Under the pieces are notes generated by a model, which saw nothing but the letters and a program-made list of their open reading frames with translations, was not told the DNA's origin and searched no databases. Below, one piece after another: positions 10,815-21,514 of a stretch of 64,000 bases of DNA. Each line of letters opens with the position of its first letter. The first letter of the stretch is position 1. Position numbers and translations under genes: made by a program. Origin of the DNA: Sweltsa coloradensis (taxonomy: Eukaryota > Arthropoda > Insecta > Plecoptera > Chloroperlidae); the NCBI GenBank assembly GCA_024449915.1, contig JAMZAV010000765.1, positions 62,001 to 126,000 of the forward strand, given 5' to 3'.

Positions 10815-10870
10815 TGGTAGTGGTAGTGGTAGTAGTAGTGGTAGTAGTAGTAGTAGTAGTAGTAGTAAGT
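10713..10870. repeat. (GTA/GTG)n microsatellite
   Basis: Long runs of GTGGTG and GTAGTA. The Ser/Gly and Val/Gly frames it opens are not genes. Confidence 0.95.
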
Positions 10871-11832
10871 TTTTAATAACTTTTATTTATCAAGAAGCTA
10901 ATACAGAATAGACAAACCCCACAAGGCTACGCAGTAGCTTGTCTGTGGGGTAAGTTGTTATACATACAATGATTAAATTATAAGTCTTGACTCTTATTGT
11001 CTAGAAACAAAAATTTAATTAATACATTAACTCAATTTAAACAAATAAATAAAAGTAATAAATAAATCCACTTACTTAATACATTTAACAGTTTACAGTA
11101 TTTTATAGTTCATTTTTCATGGTTCATTTTTTTATGCGGTCTTTAACCTCTGACCACTTGGTTAGGTTTTTTAAATCACATGGTAGTTTATTGAACAGTA
11201 AAGGCACCAAATATTTATCACTTTGTTCTCCATATCTGTTAATAGTGTCATTCGGCATTAAATATCTACCTTTATTTCTGGTACTATGTCGGTGCACTGC
11301 AACTGCTTTATTTTCTTGCGAAAAGTAATGTGCTAACATAAAAACATAAAAATGTAGTTTCTTAGCTGTCAGTAATTCACAATTAATTAAATCTTTACCA
11401 TATATCACCTTCCAAATTGATCGTTGTAAATTTTCTATTTTATTTAAGTATGAGGTTGTTGTTTGCCCCCACGCCAAAATGCCATATCTGACTAAAGATT
11501 CAGCCAGGGCATGGTATACCGTTACGAGAACTCCCGTGGTGACATAGGGTTTAAGGACGCGTACACTGTACAATGCTGACCCTAATCTGCAACACAACTT
11601 AGCAATATGCGTATTCCACTTAAACGTACCATCAATAACCACACCTAAGTATTCATACTCAAAAGTATTTTCTATGGTTTTTTGGCAGTTACATAAAACA
11701 TTGTGTGAAATACAGTCCTTCCGAAAGTTCGAATGTGAGCCTGCATAATCATGGAAAATTATATTTAGTTTTTGCACTTTAGTAAAAGGAGAATGGATAT
11801 GCATGGCTTTGTGTGACCATCTCAGAAGATTT

Positions 11833-12613
11833 TTGGATGAGCGAAGCGAAGACTTCAATTTCACTGACCCCCAAAAAATTTAGCTCAGGTGTTTTTTTTT
11901 TTGTTTTTTTTTGTTTTGTTTTTTGTTTTTTTTGTTTTTTTGTCTGTTTGTTAACTCTCTACCAGGCAAACGGCATATCCGATCTTGATGAAAATTTGAC
12001 AGGACCTTCGAAATCTCTGAACTTGGAGGTGTATTGTTTTTGGGTACAATCGAAGAAATATTTCTCATGAATATCGTACTTTTACGATTTTTTTCGATTT
12101 TTAGTGCGATATTTTCGTGACATTTGGGTTAATTCTGACCAAACGGGTGGGACTACAACGTTCATATCATACATGGACATTAAGGTTATGGTGATGTAGT
12201 ACCTTTTAAAAGAAAAAGTTGAAAAAGTTAGCCAGAATCCATAGAAATAAAGCTTTTAATATAAGTTTTTTTATTTTTTGTGCGATATTTTCGTGCCATT
12301 TGGGCCAATTCTGACCAAACTGGTGGGGCTACAACGTTCATATTACACATGGACATTAAGGTTATGGTGATGTAGTACCTTTTAAAAGAAAAAGTTTAAA
12401 TAGTTAGCCAAAATCTATAGAAATAAAGCTTTTAATATAAGTTTTTTACGGAAAATAATACCAATTGACAGGTAACAAAAGAAACTTGACAACAATCAGC
12501 TACAATGCGTAGGCAGCAAAACAAAGAACTTGCAAAAGTAAAGATATCCCATGCAAACTAAACATTTTTAAAAGCTCATCCATCAACGCGGCGGGACTTT
12601 AGCGTTTTCCTAG
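11833..12613 (+). mobile_element. HELN copy A (781 bp)
   Basis: Starts TTGGATGAGCGAAGCGAAG and ends AGCTCATCCATCAACGCGGC...TAGCGTTTTCCTAG. The 3' end has a stem AACGC/GCGTT round a 12-base loop, seven bases before the end (TTCCTAG). The interior holds two degenerate units with GACCAAACKGGTGGG and ACATGGACATTAAGGTTATG words. It lies between T and T of the host LINE without duplication. Confidence 0.75.
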
Positions 12614-12740
12614 TAGAAAACAATTTGAAGGAATTTATTTACAATCTCAAAAACTTTGTTTATTGCTACAATAACAGTGTCATCAGCGTAAAGGTATATA
12701 TAGCAATTTGTTACCACTTTCAACATATCATTAACATGAA

Positions 12741-13499
12741 CTAGGAAAACGCTAAAGTCCCGCCGCGTTGATGGATGAGCTTTTTAAATTTTTAGTTTGC
12801 ATGGGATATCTTTACTTTTGCAAGTTCTTTGTTTTGCTGCCTATGCATTGTAGCTGATTGTTGTCAAGTTTCTTTTGTTACCTGTCATTTGGTATTATTT
12901 ACCGTAAAAAACTTATATTAAAAGCTTTATTTCTATAGATTCTGGCCAACTATTTAAACTTTTTCTTTTAAAAGGTACTACATCACCATAACCTTAATGT
13001 CCATGTATAATATGAACGTTGTATCCCCACCAGTTTGGTCAGAATTGGCCCAAATGGCACGAAAATATCGCACAAAAAATAAAAAAACTTATATTAAAAG
13101 CTTTATTTCTATGGATTCTGGCTAACTTTTTCAACTTTTTCTTTCAAAAGGTACTACATCACTATAACCTTAATGTCCATGTATAATATGAACGTTGTAG
13201 CCCACCCGTTTGGTCAGAATTGGCCCAAATGTCACGAAAATATCGCACTAAAAATCGAAAAAAATCGTAAAAGTACGATATTCATGAGAAATATTTCTTC
13301 GATTGTACCCAAAAACAATACACCTCTAAGTTCAGAGATTTCAAAGGTCCTGTTAAATTTTCATCAAGATCGGATATGCCGTTTTCCTGGTAAAGAGTTA
13401 ACAAACAGACAAAAAACAAAAAAAAAACAAAAAAAAAAAACACCCGAGCTAAATTTTTTGGGGGTCAGTGAAATTGAAGTCTTCGCTTCGCTCATCCAA
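12741..13499 (-). mobile_element. HELN copy B (759 bp), opposite to copy A
   Basis: On the minus strand it starts TTGGATGAGCGAAGCGAAG and ends with the same AACGC/GCGTT stem and TTCCTAG. Removing exactly this interval restores the host LINE frame between the GPLLY and VNDM motifs, which fixes both ends to the base and shows no target duplication. With copy A, 127 bp away, it forms a 1.67-kb inverted pair. Confidence 0.8.
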
Positions 13500-13757
13500 C
13501 AAGGTACAAAAGAGGGCCCAAAATAGACTCTTGGGGTACTCCAGATGAACATTTACCCAATTTACTAAAAGTGTTACCAAATTTTACGGTCATGAAACGA
13601 CCCGATAAATAGTTTCTAAATAACTGTAACAAAAGCCCACGTATTCCAATTCGCTGTTAAGTCCATAGAAGTCTTTCATGTAACAACGTATCAAAAGCCT
13701 TAGAGAAGTCTCTGAAAATCACACCAACATGCAAATTATCATTTAAAGCTTTAACAT

Positions 13758-13900
13758 TTAGTAGTAGTAGTGGAAGTGGTAGTGGTAGTGGTAGTGGTAG
13801 TAGGGTAGTGTAGTAGTGGTAGTAGTGGTAGTAGTGGTAGTAGTGGTAGTAGTGGTAGTAGTGGTAGTAGGTAGTAGTGGTAGTAGTAGTGGTAGTAGCT
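13758..13900. repeat. (GTA GTG)n microsatellite
   Basis: Interspersed GTAGTGGTAGTAGTG units. It sits where the LINE fragment (11110-13745) ends upstream. Confidence 0.95.
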
Positions 13901-14189
13901 AGTACATAAGCACAAAGAAAACTTGTACCTTTTTAACAAAACTTGCCACCTCAAAATATAACATTCAAGTAAACAAAAGTAGGCCTACATCCAGTTTTGT
14001 TTGAGAGAAAATAATTTACTTTTGTTACCTATTTTGGATGAGGATGACAAATGAACATTCTTTGAGTGATACAATCCAACTCTATTATTGGTCGAGCCGG
14101 CAGTACCAGTTGCATGCAGAAAATGTAGCCCTGGCAATAAGCCTACTATGAATGTGCAGTATACACATCAATATTTTGTTGTAAATTAA

Positions 14190-15279
14190 TTTTTTTTTAT
14201 TAATCGAGTTTTGACTGCAAGTTTGCTTCTATGGGACGAGGTGTCTTATGACTCCGGGAGCAGCACTCGACTCGGTCGACGTAGTGTTGCGAGACTTGTG
14301 CGGGGTAGACTCTCCGTTTGGAGGCAAGGTGGTTGTGGTTGCAGGTGATTTTAGACAATTGTTGCCGGCTGTGAGTTTCTCTTGTCGCGCAAAGTCTGTC
14401 TTGGCTACGGTGCAAAACTCTAGTGTGTGGCCAGAATTTCGTCTATGTCGTCTGGTGGAAAATGTACGCGCCGGCCAGGATGCTGAATTTGCCCGTTGGT
14501 TAAACACATTGGGTAACGGTCTGTTACCGCCACCTACGCCGCTACATCCCGAATATGTGCTTTTGCCCAGAAACATGTTGTTGCCGGCAAACGAAAACAT
14601 GATTGACGCAGTGTTTGGTCCCGACGGTCCGCATACAGTGACGGATCGCGCAGTGTTGTGTATCCTCAATGAAGACTGCGACTTGTTGAACGCTAATATT
14701 CTCGAACGTATACCCGGATGTGCTCGAGTCTACAAGAGCGAAGACGGTGCAGACGAGTCAGACACTTACGAAGGAGAAATACCCGTGCCCTACCTCAATA
14801 AACAGACACCTTCCGGTATGCCCTCGCACACGTTGACGCTGAAATGCGGAGCAGTCGTAATGTTGTTGAGGAACCTCTCGCCAAAGTTGAAAAACGGAAC
14901 CAGACTCATCGTGCACCACATGTACGACAACATTTTGGCATTGCACATTGCCGACGGTCCCCACGTCGGCACTCTGGTTTATCTGCCACGCATTGCAATA
15001 AACGCGACAGAACTCGGACTTCCGTTTACCATGAGAAGGATGCAGTTTCCCATTCGGCTGGCGTTTGCAATAACTGTAGACAAATCGCAAGGACAAACCT
15101 TTTTGCGGGTCGGCATCTACCTGTCTCGGTCAGTCTTTACGCACGGTCAATTGTACGTGGCGCTGAGTAGAGCAAAGAGCGCAAACCGAGTCTATGTACG
15201 AGTCGCCGACAATCGTCTACCCGGAGACAATGTGCCACTCGATGAAAATGTCTACACTAAAAACATTGTATACAAATAG
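14190..15279 (+). pseudogene. PIF1-like helicase fragment, probably from a Helitron
   Basis: The fragment opens with LLLWDEVS (Walker B-like, helicase motif II) in one frame; a one-base insertion near 14246 then shifts it into the long frame at 14248. That frame carries GGKVVVVAGDFRQLLPAV (motif III), LPFTMRRMQFPIRLAFAITV-DKSQGQT (motif V region) and HGQLYVALSRA (motif VI), ending at a stop at 15277-15279. The P-loop motif I and any Rep domain are absent, so it is 5'-truncated. GC content and codon use are much higher than in the flanks. About 160 bp downstream there is a 7-bp hairpin (TAGTGTA/TACACTA, 15437-15459) followed by CTAG, as at a Helitron 3' end, but the next base is A rather than T. 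Related PIF1 proteins also occur in large DNA viruses. Confidence 0.75.
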
Positions 15280-15282
15280 GTG

Positions 15283-16558
15283 CTTGTCTAAATCACCACG
15301 ACGTCTAATGTCCATGTAGTCAAGTACATGTTGTATCGCCACTCGCAACACACACGCACGCGTGACAAGTCGGTCGTGTCACGTGTGAAAAAAAGCCAAG
15401 GCCGATGTCCCGATTTGTAAAAGATTTGTAACCGTATAGTGTACACCAAGTATACACTAGGTGGCTAGAATCGTTTCCAAATCGAGTCAGGGAATCTGGG
15501 TACAGTTACTTCCACGCTAGTGATTCCTGGGTAGGTTGTGTAAATTGATTTGAAATAGTAAACAAGCAACGTTTATCGAGTCACTGTATCTATTTGAAAA
15601 ACATTCAAAACATTAAATCATGTTGCTCAATTATTAGACTTTTTAATTTACACGATCTAGCTAAAAGCTGTACGTTTAATTTATACGTTTTAGTTACATC
15701 TGTTAAAAATAAACATTATGATTGATTGATTTGATTGTATTGTTGATTTGTTATTTTTATATTTTATACTTTTTCAGGTATTATTTTTCAGGTAACCTGG
15801 AGCAATTCTCATTTACACACTTGGTAGATGAAAGATACGACTATATAGGAGTAAGCAAAGAAATAGAGTTTTTTTTAATCAAATATACCAAGGAAGGAAA
15901 TGTGTTTATATTCTTATAGTAATAATAATATTATGCTATATTTCCTACCCAAGAAACTAGCTCAGACGTTCCAGTCACTGCTCTGATTCGATCAGAGGCA
16001 AATAAGGTAGTTTACTGGAGTACTGTTTTACACCTTTAACATTCTCTGTGAAATATACTTACGCCACACCGTACCACATACCATATCATATAACACAGAA
16101 GAAGAGAGATGATTTATACTTAGGCTAGTTATGCACAAAATATGTATGTAATATCTATGTACCATATCGATTACTACTGGTCACACCACATCCAGGTTAG
16201 AATTATTTTTTTCACCAATATTTCATTTACCATCAGCAACAGCATTTTAACATAAAATTCAATGAATCATTTATTTCCGATGTTTATTCATCGACATGTT
16301 TTATGATTACAACCTTTCAGTTTCTCACGTAATTCCAACGCAAAGAGTTGACAAATTACGTACATTATTCATACGCTCAACAGGAGATACAAAATAAAAT
16401 GTGATTTAAACTAGAAAAACAAAATATGATGGTTATATCAAACATGATTTATTTGAGCATATAATTCTTTAGCACGAGTAATTGCTAATAAATTGAAACA
16501 ATTTTCTCATTTTAATCAATACAAGAGTAATTTATATCAAATATTTGTACATGAATCC
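15283..16558. other. No gene recognised
   Basis: Contains the candidate Helitron 3' hairpin (15437-15468), then AT-rich sequence with no convincing ORF, exon or repeat ends. Confidence 0.4.
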
Positions 16559-17002
16559 ATATAAAAGTCATCATCATCATCATCATTATCCATCGCCGTT
16601 TCCTGCTTCTGGCAGGGTCAGCTTGGGTTTCGCGACCAAATTCTTCCACTTCTTCCTATCCTCCCACAATCGAGTCTATGCTACATTCTTCCAGCTCTCT
16701 CCTCTAGTATGTAGGTCTCTTGCTATGGTCTCCTTCCATCTCTTCCGTGGTCTCCCCCGTCTTCTTCTTCCTTCGATTCTTTTCTCATACATTCTCCTGG
16801 GCATCCTCTCTTCCGTCATTCGTTTCATATGCCCAAACCATCTCAGCCGTGTCCTTCCCATCCTGTCACCTAACTTCTCCACCCCAAGCATCTCTCTGAT
16901 GTTTGTATTTCTAATTCTATCTCTTCTTGTCTTGCCCACTGTGCTCCTCAGGAATCTCATCTCTGCCGCCTGAATTTGGCTTTCTTCTCTGTCACCCATA
17001 GT

Positions 17003-18610
17003 TAGGGTTGCCAACCGTCCGGAATTTCTCCGGACAGTCCTGATTTTGATGCCTTTGTCCGGAAAGAGGAATTGCCTCATTCCGGACGGCACTTTGTCCG
17101 GAATTTGTGAAAAAGTCATATTTGTACTACATTTTATTGAATTTTAGAGTATTGCAGTGAATTAGTGTTTTTTCTCTCTAAGTTGGTACATCAATTGGTT
17201 TGGTAATTTGGAATAAAAGTTAGTTCCTTTCATGTAGCCGCCTTTCCGTAGTCCTACTCCTAGCTAGTCGTGCTCGTGACTGCCCTGTCCCACTACCCCT
17301 CCCCAACCCCTTTGTATTGTATGCGCACTTGGTGAGGCGCAGGCGCTACTTGAACTCCGCCGGCCAAGGCCAACGTAACTCAATCAGCACTGGCGCGCAA
17401 GCAGAAACATGAGATTTCAGTTTAGTATTAGTCATTTTGTTTAGCGACCGTGGCCAGCCAGACGTGTTGGCACTTAACGTACAGTGAGCGATTTTCCTGT
17501 GTTTTCTGTCGGATTGTTGCATCGTGAAATGGAACTGGTAGGCAATTCGCCTCCCAAAAAGAAGAAAAGGGTTTGTGTCTTTCGTGACGAGTGGCTTCAA
17601 GATGAAACATTCAAATCGTGAATAAGGAACCTAAGTTTTGAAGGCGGGCAGGAAATTGGTTCTCTCTGGTCTCAGCGCCCATAAGAATTAGCATGGTACG
17701 AAAATGTAACTCACCGTATCTTTTGACTCGCGCAAAAGAAATCTAAACCAATAACATCACAAGATGCATAATTCTGTGAAGAAGATGATGGCATTCTACT
17801 TTGCTCGATGACGCTTCCTAAATTCAAACTATTATGAGTTAAATGGACCCATGTTTGCGCGCTGTCGCAAATGTACTCTGACTGAGCGGCAACCTAAGCG
17901 AGACGCAGCCACGTTGTGTGCATCTGTGGCATCCTCGCATACCACGCGCCTGTCCATGGTTGCTAAACGTACTTCGCATTCAAGATTTTGTTGGCACATT
18001 AAAGGATATTTTATTATTAATGTATAATCTAGTACAACCCAGTGACCTCACAGTAGCCACAAAGCAAGTCGGATACCAAATGTTATGCTAATGCCACGGA
18101 CAAAATGTTTTTACGTACTTTTTCATGAGCAGTTTGGAAGGTTTGGCAACAGTGTAAATGTAGAGTTCACTTCAACTCAAAACAAATGTCATTAATATTT
18201 GTGATAGAGCAGAGTTATGTATATCCACGCAAAAAGGAAAGATTATAGTTTCTTACAGTATGAATATAATTCCGGTCCGTGGTCGGGTTCTCGCGCTATC
18301 GCTTACGAAACATTTAGCACGGGTTAATCGCCTATACCTCGCTGACGGGAGAGAACCGGACAACGCCCACTTAGGTTCCCTATTAGTAAAGACAGAGGCG
18401 ATAATCCTGATCCATCAAAAGTGCACTGCAAAGCGTGTGTATGTAAACAATATATCCAAGTCATTGAATCTTTAAATTATTACGTATCGTATCGTTTTGA
18501 AGGTTAAAAGGGTCCAAAAAATTTTCGCCGGCTTCGCCCCAGACCCCTTGTGTGCCCACTTAAATTGAAGCTTTGTCCGGAATTCAAGTTGACCCAAGTT
18601 GGTAACCCTA
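17003..18610 (+). mobile_element. hAT element (1608 bp) with perfect 8-bp TSD CCCATAGT
   Basis: Ends TAGGGTTGCCAACCGTCCGG and, reversed, TAGGGTTACCAACTTGGGTC. CCCATAGT is duplicated exactly at 16995-17002 and 18611-18618. The interrupted LINE frame confirms the ends. Sub-ends repeat TTTGTCCGGAAT. Only a small 5' remnant of a transposase is visible, so it is an internally deleted copy. Confidence 0.92.
17529..17621 (+). pseudogene. N-terminal remnant of hAT transposase
   Basis: Thirty codons from ATG at 17529: a basic patch PPKKKKRVC (nuclear-localisation type) then VFRDEWLQDETFKS and a stop. The F..EWL pattern after a lysine patch is usual at the start of several animal hAT transposases. No BED finger, catalytic core or dimerisation region follows within the element. 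Confidence 0.5.
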
Positions 18611-18699
18611 CCCATAGTCCAGGTTTCTGCCGCATATGTGAGGATCGGTCTTATAAAAGATCTTATAAAAAAAGGATCTTATAAAAGTCCTTTAGTATA

Positions 18700-18705
18700 T
18701 TTATT
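18700..18705 (-). terminator. AATAAA poly(A) signal of the CENP-I gene
   Basis: AATAAA on the minus strand, 18 bases after the stop codon. The mRNA 3' end should fall about 15-30 bases lower, where a truncated LINE (18618-18690) begins. Confidence 0.65.
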
Positions 18706-18723
18706 TAAAATTGTCAACAGCAG

Positions 18724-18828
18724 CTAATACTTAATTAAAAACTCACTCCTGTAATGTTGACTACATTCTTTTCTCATAGTCATAATAAACAATTGGAGGT
18801 ATTCTAGTGGGGTGGATGGGGGTGAAAA
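18724..18828 (-). CDS. CENPI: CENP-I homologue, terminal coding exon
   Basis: The acceptor ACATTTTCAG abuts 18828. Thirty-four codons follow (FSPPSTPLEYLQLFIMTMRK..., ending FLIKY) and a TAG at 18726-18724. The STPLEYLQLFI part resembles the C-terminal YLDYL...GLKLFIRSSV of vertebrate CENP-I. The AATAAA at 18705-18700 lies just downstream, as expected for a last exon. It is in frame with exon 22454-22486 if that exon uses its second donor. Confidence 0.7.
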   Translation of the reverse strand, partial: FSPPSTPLEYLQLFIMTMRKECSQHYRSEFLIKY

Positions 18829-18867
18829 CTGAAAATGTTTGTAACTTAATGCATTTAAATAGTCGAT

Positions 18868-19034
18868 AGTGGTAACGTAGTAATGTTCAGAGATTTCGAA
18901 GGTTTCCTGAAATTTTAATGAAGATCGGAGTAGCCGCTTGTCCAGTAGAGAGCGAACAAACTGAACAAAACAAAAAACAAAAATCAATTTTCCTCAAGTT
19001 AGTGAAATTGAAGCCTTTGCTACGCTCATCCACT
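18868..19034 (-). mobile_element. Truncated HELN copy (5' end only)
   Basis: On the minus strand it begins GTGGATGAGCGTAGCAAAGG, then TTCAATTTCACTAACTTGAG and ATCTTCATTAAAATTTCAGG, matching the 5' third of the full copies. It is cut before the tandem units and lies about 40 bp from the last CENP-I exon. Confidence 0.6.
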
Positions 19035-19035
19035 G

Positions 19036-19180
19036 TCTACCTCTATCGCTCACTCGTCGATTGCGTCGGGGCTTGCAGGGTTGGCTTGGTCGCTTTGATT
19101 TAAAGTCCCCCACTGAAAATCAGTTATATAACTGAGTGGGTAGACTCTAAATAAAATTTATTTATTTATTTATTAAGCTG
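19036..19180 (+). mobile_element. SINE 3' fragment (family S1)
   Basis: Carries GCGTCGGGGC...AGGGTTGGCTTGGTCGCTTTGA, AAGTCCCCCACTGAAAATCAG and GAGTGGGTAGACTCTAAATAAA, followed by a (TTTA)n tail. The same blocks end the S1 copies at 33655-34060 and 25581-25800. Confidence 0.7.
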
Positions 19181-19195
19181 GGTGAAAACACAATT

Positions 19196-20165
19196 TGGAT
19201 TGTCAGGGTGGTTCCAAATAACAAAAGGGCTATGGGATGGCAGGAAAGTGTGTTGTCACCACTGTTATTCAAAATTGTGATGGATGACATCCACAACAAG
19301 GTAAAGATGCAGGCAATGGAAGATGTGGAGAGTATGTTGTTTGCCGATGACTTGGTGGCATGGTCCGAGTATGAGGAGGTACTCCAAAGATGTACAGACT
19401 TGCGGAATAGTAACATAGAAGAAGCAGGTAAGAAAATAAGTGTGGTGAAGAGTGAGGTTGTAACTATGCAAAGAGAAGGGGACACAGGGAATTATCAAGC
19501 ACATATAAACATTGGAGGAGAAACCCTGAAAGTGGTGGATAGTTTTAGCTATCTAGGAAGTGAAGTAATGACAAGTGGAAAGATTAAAAAGGAGACTAAC
19601 TTCAGAATACAAAAGGCCAGTAACTTCTACATACCAGTGAGTGAAAGGCCTGGTGCGGGATAGGGAAATACCTATTCAGTGTAAGATGACACTATATAAA
19701 ACCTATTTCATACCGATCCTTACATATGCAGCAGAAACCTGGACAATGGGAGATAGAGGGAAAAGACAGATGCAGGCGGCAGAGATGAGATTCCTGAGGA
19801 GCACAGTGGGCAAGACTTGGAAGGGATAAAAGATGAAACACGGACATTAGAGAAATGCTAGGTGTAGAGAAGTTAAGTGACAGGATAGGAAGGACAAGGT
19901 TGAGATGGTATGGACATATGAAACGAATGGGGGAAAATAGGATGAGCAAGAAAATGTAGGAGAAGGATTGCAAAAGGAAAAAGAATACGGGGTAGACCAA
20001 GGAAGAGATTGAAAGACATAGCAGGAGACTTGGAGGCAAGAGGAGAGAGCTGGGAAGATGTGGAAGAGATAAGATTGTGGGAAGATAGAAAGAAGTGGAA
20101 AAATTTGGTTGCTAAACCCAAGCTGACCCTGCCAGAAGCAGGAAATAGCGATGGATAATGATGAT
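19196..20165 (+). pseudogene. 5'-truncated LINE reverse transcriptase fragment
   Basis: First frame: SVLSPLLFKIVMDDIHNKV, then MLFADDLVAW (the FADD catalytic motif) and SYLGSEVMTSGKI. A frameshift near 19645 leads to TYFIPILTYAAETWTMGDRG, MQAAEMRFLRSTVGKT and further stops. It is from the same LINE family as the copy at 16559-18690, and has an ATAATGATGATGAATA tail. It lies in the last CENP-I intron, antisense to the gene. Confidence 0.75.
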
Positions 20166-20685
20166 GAATATAATCAGAATACATATTCTTAGCTATACAG
20201 GTTTATATTTTGCTGAGAGTGTGGTCATAATTAAGCAATGAAAAACTATTTACATAGTAATTATCAAATAGAAACACTATTTGGATTTTGGTGCACAACA
20301 ATACACAATACACATAATTATACAAGTAATCAAGTAGTATATATTCATAAGTATGTACTGGTACTTATCTAAATAGATTAATATTATCATTCCCGATATA
20401 CATTATTTTCATTTTGGTTCCTCAATTGTATTATTTTTGCAAGTTAACTGATTGGTAGGGACTAGGGACCCTGAGAAATAAAACAAATCAAATAATTTCA
20501 TTAAAATATTAACAAACACATGTAAAGGTCTGAATTTGCTCTTGCCCAAGCTCCTACTACAAAATGTCATAAACCTTCTGAAAGTGATTTGTGTTGATGA
20601 CCAACTTGTATGAAAACTTACTATTCATCTTGTGTATTTATATTTATTCTGTATCGATAATAATAGCTGAACTCAGCTAATAATA

Positions 20686-21417
20686 ATGTGAGAAACATGT
20701 AGAGATAGGATAGGAGACCAACAGCTTACCTGAAGTGGAGTAGGCGCGCCGTGATAGAAGACATAAACACAAATAAACAAATAACACTACATACGTGACC
20801 TTCCTCAGTGAGTAGAGAAGAGTTACTGAGGTGAAAAACTAAAGCTAGGTAGCCGTTGGCTAGGGTGTGGGTGGGGTGAAGTGAAATATGAGTGGGGGGT
20901 GTGGAATGAGTGACAGGGAGGGGTAGAGAGGAGGAGAGGGAGGACTACCTAAGGTTTAAGTTAGGTTTGTGGTGCGATTTGCAAATCCATTGGTAGGCCA
21001 GTCCAGTTCCCATCTTCTCAGTTCTCCATCGTGTGAACTGAGAAGATGGGAACTGGCCTACCAATGGATTTGCAAATTGCGCCACAAACCTAACTTAAAC
21101 CTTAGGTAGTCCTCCCTCTCCTCCTCTCTACCCCTCCCTGTCACCCATTCCACACCCCCCACTCATCTTTCACTTCACCCCACCCCCACCCTAGCCAACG
21201 GCTACCTAGCTTTAGTTTTTCACCTCAGTAACTCTTCTCTACTCACTGAGGAAGGTCACGTAGACCGAAACGTTTGAAATGTAGTGTTATTTGTTTATTT
21301 GTGTTTATGTCTTCTATCACGGCGCGCCTACTCCACTTTAGGTAAGCTGTTGGTCTCCTATCCTATCTCTACATGTTTCTCACATGATCCAGCCTTTTGG
21401 CATTCCTTTCATCACAC
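20686..21417. mobile_element. Penelope-like inverted pLTR palindrome with 14-bp TSD
   Basis: Two arms of about 330 bp (20686-21020 and 21036-21385) are near-perfect reverse complements, with a centre near 21028. After the right arm there is a 32-bp tail. CTCAGCTAATAATA is repeated exactly at 20672-20685 and 21418-21431. The right arm holds a hammerhead-like core and GTAAGCTGTTGGTCTCC, shared with 26460-26660. Inverted partial LTR-like units with hammerheads and long variable TSDs are known for Penelope-like elements; no RT or GIY-YIG domain is present here. Confidence 0.75.
21241..21278 (+). ncRNA. Degenerate type I hammerhead motif
   Basis: CTGAGGA at 21246-21252 (position 7 of the core is variable, so G is tolerated), an extra A, stem II GGTC-ACGTA-GACC, GAAA at 21267-21270, then a self-complementary ACGT stem III and U as the base before cleavage. 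Stem I has only about three pairs. The extra A makes activity doubtful. Confidence 0.5.
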
Positions 21418-21434
21418 CTCAGCTAATAATAAAC

Positions 21435-21507
<73 letters not shown>
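21435..21507. repeat. (ATT)n microsatellite
   Basis: Uninterrupted ATT repeats over about 70 bp, just after the right TSD of the Penelope-like insertion. Confidence 0.97.

Positions 21508-21514
<7 letters not shown>

Larger units (their letters stand above)
11110..13745 (-). pseudogene. LINE reverse transcriptase, C-terminal part, split by two HELN insertions
   Basis: Read from 13745 leftwards the minus strand gives DFSKAFDTLLHERLLW, GIRGLLLQLFRNYLSGR and SSGVPQESILGPLLY. After the insertion at 12741-13499 it continues VNDMLKVVTNCYIYLYADD (the catalytic YADD), and after the insertion at 11833-12613 it runs through the thumb (YLGVVIDGTFKWNTHIAKL) to a stop near 11124. The frame is kept across both insertions when the elements are taken out. 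At least two in-frame stops show it is dead. It is a non-LTR element of the Jockey/CR1 kind; the clade is not settled. Confidence 0.8.
16559..18690 (-). pseudogene. 5'-truncated LINE 3' end, split by a hAT element
   Basis: The two parts, 18618-18690 and 16559-17002, read as one frame once the hAT element and one TSD copy are removed. Features are ILTYAAETWTMGD, QAAEMRFLRSTVGKTRRDRI, LRWFGHMKRM and GRPRKRWKE, the C-terminal region common in RTE-like and related endonuclease/RT LINEs. The end is a (ATG)n-type tail (CATCATCATCATCATTAT on plus). A related plus-strand copy is at 19196-20165. The antisense 142-codon frame here is not a gene. Confidence 0.75.

Noticed and set aside
10645..10911. Ser/Gly-rich protein
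   Set aside because: Translation of the (GTA/GTG)n microsatellite.
14248..15279. Host PIF1 helicase gene
   Set aside because: No introns, GC and codon use differ from the GHITM/CENP-I exons, the P-loop is missing, and the motifs resemble Helitron helicases.
16545..16973. 142-codon plus-strand protein
   Set aside because: It is antisense to the C terminus of a LINE ORF2 on the minus strand.
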